64,000 nucleotides of DNA from Rhyzopertha dominica (lineage: Eukaryota; Arthropoda; Insecta; Coleoptera; Bostrichidae), in NCBI GenBank assembly GCA_025024175.1, contig QCXZ01000137.1, positions 71,982,680 to 72,046,679 of the forward strand, in the 5' to 3' direction. The notes below the pieces were generated by a model. It ran no database searches and was not told where the DNA came from. It saw nothing but the letters and a program-made list of their open reading frames with translations. Within the stretch, counting starts at the first letter, position 1; each line of letters opens with the position of its first letter. A program made the position numbers and the translations under genes. Positions 59,758-64,000 of the stretch are shown piece by piece.

Positions 59758-61590
59758 GTAAGAACGGAAATTGCTGTAATAATGATACTTATTGGCTACA
59801 TGATCAAGGTATTATAGTACACCCGAAGCAAATGGTTTCATTTTATTTATCCATAAGAAAATATAGTGTTTGTATGAATAATCGAGAAGGGATAAGGAAA
59901 ACACTGTCAAATTCTGAATTTATAAAAGAGAATGTTTATGTATCTTTGATTTATCCCAAGTCACCTTGAGAGGGCAGAAGTGGTTTATCAAATTTTAGAG
60001 TTCTTTTTACATTTAAACGGCAGTTTATTTTTAGTAGTGCATCATTATCAAAACTGATGATACAGAGAACACAGATTTTAAAAATTTTCTTAAAGAAGAA
60101 TTTAACATTAGGCAACTTTGTTCTAAAAAAACTCGATTGTATCTTCATAAAGTAATCAAATTCTGCTCAAGCTTTGCTCCGCGACCGCCAGGTATTTCTT
60201 TTTTTTACAACTGTCTTGAAAGAGTCAAATCCAGTTCTGTTAATACAGAACGTAATGTCGTTCTGCATACTTGAAGTTTAAGTATAAACTAGTTGTTTCA
60301 TTATCTCATTTTCAAACACGAGTCAATATTTGTTGTACAAATAATTTACTAGGATGTTTTATTTTGACGGAATAACTTTATTGTATGTCAAGAACTTCCA
60401 AAAGTACGGATATGATATTGACTGAATTGAGAAATAAACACTAGTTTGTGAATACAAACCTTCTGGAAGTGAGGAAATCTACAAAATTATGAAGATCAGA
60501 ATTGTTGCACAGGACTTATATCAACACAGTTCAGGATAACATAAAAACTGTTCCTTATAATTTTGGGTGTGTGTAAACGATTTCAAACTTACATTAATAC
60601 TTGCCCATATCAGCTTTCCACTAATGTTTATTTTAAAATTTTATTAACCCTTTCAATCGAAATTTATTCCTTATAACCTGCACGTACTGGAGAAAAGATT
60701 TATATAGGTAATGATTTGTGCTCACATGCTTTTTTTTTCTAAGCAGGATATCATTGCTATCATAAGGATGATTTTAAACCGAAATATACTACAAAGTAAC
60801 ATAATACTATTTAATTCACCTTTAGCGATTGTATTTGCATTAGTCTTTGCAAAATATTTATGTGATTTTTTTTCATTCTGTTTGCGATATTGTATGTTCT
60901 CTAATATCTCGAAAAGCACAGAGCATTGCTCCGACAACAAAAAGTATTTTGTATAAAACCACCATCCTATAACTACTATCCTATACTTCCGAAGCTTTTT
61001 AAATTACTTTGCATAAGCACCAAGAATACTACGTAAAAGGTACAGAGAAAAAACAAAGTCTGAATGTGCATACAAAGGAAATTAAATATAGGTAGAATAG
61101 GTCGCTGAGCATCCTCACATATTTCGATGCAGAAGGAAGGAAAAGAGAAGGAACTGACTCAGTTATTTTTTAGCAGCAAACTGATTGAAAGGGGAAAAAT
61201 AATATATAATTCAAACAAAAAGTTAAAAAAACAGCTACACGAGTGGGGAAGTGTTGAAAAATAGGTTTGCGCATGTCGTCCACAAAATTTCTAGAAGTAC
61301 AAGTTGTCTTAGTATTTTTAATATATACAATAACAATTATTTTTGCAAAAGTAGTCCCCACCAGCCAGTCATCGTCTGCTCACCTTGACAGGACTTCTGA
61401 TTTTTTAACCTCCTTTATAAGATAAAATGAAATGAAACAAGGCAAACATTCACAACAGCAGCTCTGCATTATCTTACAGGCATATAAATTAGGCAAAATA
61501 AAACTTCCCCTTAAAAGTCTTGTCAAAATATTTACTCCAGTTTTTATTTATATTTGGATTGCATTCGAAAACAATGATATGTGATAGTTT
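59758..61590. other. Intron sequence, no gene recognised
   Basis: First half of the third coding intron of the cadherin gene. Only short AT-driven open frames. Confidence 0.45.
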
Positions 61591-61594
61591 AACC

Positions 61595-62400
61595 AAGGGT
61601 TGAGGATATAATACAGTCCACTCGGAAGTGGTTTCTGTCTGTACTTTTTGATCAATGATCTAGATATCTTTATCCCAGTCTAAATAAGAACTTCCCTTAA
61701 TGCGAATGTCAGTTCTCATTTTGATCACCACTTGATTATCAGGTGTTTTACCTCCAAACTTAGGCAACTGTGCACAATGTAATGTAGAGAACAAATTTCG
61801 TTGGTACCTTTTCTAGATATTGTTTCGAGATAGACAAAAAAATGCGCTTTCTAATACCGATAATTGCCTTTTATAATTGTTAGATATGTTCTCGGCTGAA
61901 GCCTTTATCTATGTTTTTGCCTAGATGCTTATCCTTGATTGTTGTTCTTTTGGTATTCAGTCAGAAATAAATGCTCGTGGTGTATACTCGCCTGGACTTT
62001 TATTTCTTGTCCTCCCCTATTCAAATTAAAAGCTAATCTTTGCTATTCAAATTAATAGCATACGTAACAGTAATACACATAATTTTTTTGGTATTCGCTA
62101 GTACCCTTCACATGTTACCAACAAAAACAGAGTTCTGTTTCTTAATGCGCATTACCAACTACAAGTTGAGCAACGTGATGTTTTATTACTCATTTTTCTC
62201 TCTGATTCAGAAACTTCTGAATATAGGTCTCGTTTGCTTCTTAGGATTTTCACAACTTACTTAGCAAAGAGAGAAAATATTGAATATAATGATGGTTTCG
62301 TTATTTACTACATTTGCCATATATAAAGTTATTCAAGGTTCCGTTTTGGGACCGCGGTACTATTATTTCATTGCCGTCAATCTCATCTGAACAGCGGTTG
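61595..62400 (+). pseudogene. Scattered non-LTR reverse transcriptase traces
   Basis: Near 61,640 a frame reads LYFLINDLDIFIP, like the LLFLLFINDL segment after the PQGS motif. Near 62,330 IQGSVLGPR matches PQGSVLGP itself. The two are in an unexpected order, so they come from separate or rearranged insertions. Very weak remains. Confidence 0.35.
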
Positions 62401-62539
62401 CTTGTTTTTGCTCTTGAAAATAAAAAGTGGGTTTCGCTTTCATACTAGGCAGAAGCAACGCTGAAAACGTTGTTTATTAAAGTAATGTTAATAAATATAT
62501 CACTTTTCGACGTAGCCTTCATTACGTTTTATGAACTTT

Positions 62540-63180
62540 TTCACTCACATTCCGCCCAAATTACTTTGAACATTTTTTCTCATAATTACCAAACACATGA
62601 TAATCGCTTCGGACTTAGTCTGGGGAATAAGAAAGATATGGTTGGCACTGAAACTTGAAATTTTGGTTCTGATAGCTGGCTTGAGATTGCCCTTCAGAAG
62701 CTCTGAGTATGTGGCACTTGTGGCAGTGACTCCAGTAGACATGTGGTGATCCAGAATTACTCCGTTTACGTCCAAAAAAAAACAATCAGCATAATTTGAG
62801 CTAATTACGAAATCATTCGGGTTTCGCCGAAGAAGGGTGGGGCTATTCTGTGCTTGATCTGTTGGTTTACATCATATTCGCATCTCATCTGCAGTTTTTT
62901 CTCTGCTTCATTCGGTCGTAAAGGTTCTTCACATTCATCGACAGATGAGTTCTGCATTCAGTAGCTTTGGCACCCATCTTGCTGATACTTACGAAAATTT
63001 ATTATATCGTGCATAATCTGGTGAAAAGGACAACGATTTAGTTACAAAAGTATATCGATTTCATCCAGGATAATACGACGATAGCATTCTTTTTTCATTA
63101 AGGTTTCAACTGCTGAAATAAACTCTGGTATCACAATCAATCAATGGGTTTGAGTCTTCGGTGTACAAGAAACTAATAAC
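62540..63180 (-). pseudogene. Mariner transposase remnant
   Basis: On the minus strand VSARWVPKLLNAEL is readable near 63,000 (mariner helix-turn-helix linker region). DVNGVILDHHMSTGVTATSA followed by YSELLKGNLKPAIRTK (62,775-62,660) matches the first catalytic Asp region of a mariner (D..G.ILVHF.P.G.TI....Y...L..LK.A). Later parts are too decayed to read. It lies antisense in the third coding intron of the cadherin gene. Confidence 0.7.
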
Positions 63181-63531
63181 AAAACAGCATTCTTCCCTAG
63201 TGTAGTGTTTCTTGGAGACAATATCTTTAAACTGTCAGTGTTACAACATAGAATTTTTGGTACGATATGTCATTAACAGATTATTCTAGATCCCAAGAAT
63301 AATATAAATTTCTGTTAATATTTAAGAGAAGGTTCTATTTCGTGCAATTTCTAATTTGACTCGGCTGTGTACGTCCATACATAAGTTAGAATTTGTTATA
63401 CACATTATAGAAGTGTTCTGATTTGTTCTAATAAAATAAATAAAACTTAGCGCCTTTAGTGCTTATTACTTATTATAATTATAAAAATGTAATTAATGCA
63501 ACTATTTCTAAATCCATTCTAATTGTTACAG

Positions 63532-63654
63532 CTAACCTGCACAATAAAGTCGACGCACAAGAAGAGAACTATCCCGGTGATAGTAAGACTGAGCGACATC
63601 AATGACAACGCGCCCGTGTTTGTTAATACTCCTTACGAAACCACCATATCGGAG
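63532..63654 (+). CDS. Cad99C: Cad99C/protocadherin-15-like, coding exon 4 (EC1-EC2 boundary)
   Basis: 123 bp, phase 0 at both ends, between TTGTTACAG and GAG followed by GTAATT. It reads LTCTIKSTHKKRTIPVIVRL, then SDINDNAPVFVNTPYETTIS. DINDNAPVF is the classic DxNDNxPxF cadherin linker that binds calcium between EC1 and EC2. The sequence aligns with the end of EC1 in PCDH15. The open frame runs on past the donor, but that extension (VISNGTCGN...) is intron read-through. Confidence 0.9.
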
Positions 63655-63709
63655 GTAATTTCCAACGGCACCTGTGGCAATACCACGAATTCCGAAAGCT
63701 TCTTTCCAG

Positions 63710-63973
63710 CTCACGCCCATAGGAACCACGATCTTTCAAAACATTCTGGCCAAAGATAAAGATGCAGGGGTGAACGGACAGGTCGAGTACTCCATCGTGG
63801 AAGGCAACGGCTATAACACCAAGTATGATTACGATGTGGGTGGAGGCAGAATAAACAGCGCAGACGGCTATGGATTTTTTGCCATAAACTTGCCGCATCA
63901 AGGACAGGTTACCGTGAATAGAACGTTAGATTACGAAAAGACTCAAAGATACTATGTTACAATAATTGCCTCG
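63710..63973 (+). CDS. Cad99C: Cad99C/protocadherin-15-like, coding exon 5 (EC2)
   Basis: 264 bp, phase 0 at both ends. It follows a 55-bp intron (63,655-63,709, GTAATT...TTTCCAG), and the donor is TCG followed by GTAAGT. It reads LTPIGTTIFQNILAKDKDAG, VNGQVEYSIVEG and LDYEKTQRYYVTIIAS, matching EC2 motifs (DxDxGxNGxVEYS and LDYE). PCDH15 has the similar ELTPVGTTIF at this place. The five exons join to 705 bp, 235 codons, with no stop. The gene continues to the right of the window. Confidence 0.9.
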
Positions 63974-64000
63974 GTAAGTTAGATATTTAGGTGAAAGGTT

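Noticed and set aside
61170..61361. Minus-strand 63-codon frame in the third coding intron
   Set aside because: AT-driven, with no family features and no splice context.
63655..63759. Continuation of the open frame past the cadherin exon (VISNGTCGN...) as coding sequence
   Set aside because: The homologous cadherin sequence resumes exactly after a GT-AG interval of 55 bp, so this is intron read-through.

Overview
This is AT-rich eukaryotic nuclear DNA, almost certainly from an insect. The evidence is a chemosensory (gustatory-type) 7TM receptor, a Cad99C/protocadherin-15 type cadherin with GT-AG introns (two of them only 55-56 bp), and a typical insect load of Ty3/Gypsy, Penelope-like, Jockey/CR1-like, hAT and Tc/mariner transposons. 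I cannot assign an order or species. Isolated N bases (for example 4867, 5671, 19645, 29176, 32665, 34672) and an N beside a C homopolymer point to a draft assembly.

Layout. 1-15,000: no host gene recognised. This part holds a Penelope tail, two copies of a decayed non-LTR fragment, mariner pieces, a hAT remnant and two decayed non-LTR elements. 15,121-20,780: a nearly complete, young Ty3/Gypsy element on the minus strand, with two very similar LTRs, a 4-bp target duplication, PBS, PPT, a broken gag-protease and an open pol. 20,932-22,130: a 5'-truncated Penelope-like element (PLE) with RT and GIY-YIG parts. 22,260-22,780: a GC-richer island that could hold a promoter and non-coding first exon. 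23-33 kb: mostly featureless, apart from a microsatellite, a hAT-type MITE and two short tandem repeats. 33-42.5 kb: a dense transposon graveyard, with a hAT pseudogene, a broken PLE, a 1.45-kb foldback element, a 2.27-kb Tc/mariner element with about 450-bp inverted repeats and DD41D spacing, and an inverted PLE terminus. 43.4-45.9 kb: a decayed RT piece, then a fairly recent 5'-truncated non-LTR element with a (TAAA)n tail.

49.66 kb to the right edge: the host gene. Five coding exons (49,672-49,744; 59,457-59,522; 59,579-59,757; 63,532-63,654; 63,710-63,973) join in frame to give 235 residues: a signal peptide, EC1 and part of EC2 of a Cad99C/PCDH15-like cadherin that continues past the window. 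A splice acceptor just before the ATG exon implies at least one upstream non-coding exon. The 9.7-kb first coding intron carries, on the opposite strand, the large first exon of a gustatory-receptor-like gene (53,586-54,650). The same intron, and the 3.8-kb third intron, contain Tc/mariner, mariner, RT and PLE remnants.

The most interesting signals are the receptor nested antisense in the cadherin intron, the Penelope-derived inverted termini (one a perfect 35-bp pair) with hammerhead-like motifs, the DD41D Tc/mariner element with very long inverted repeats, and the foldback element beside it. I found no convincing novel host system. The novelty here lies in mobile-element architecture.
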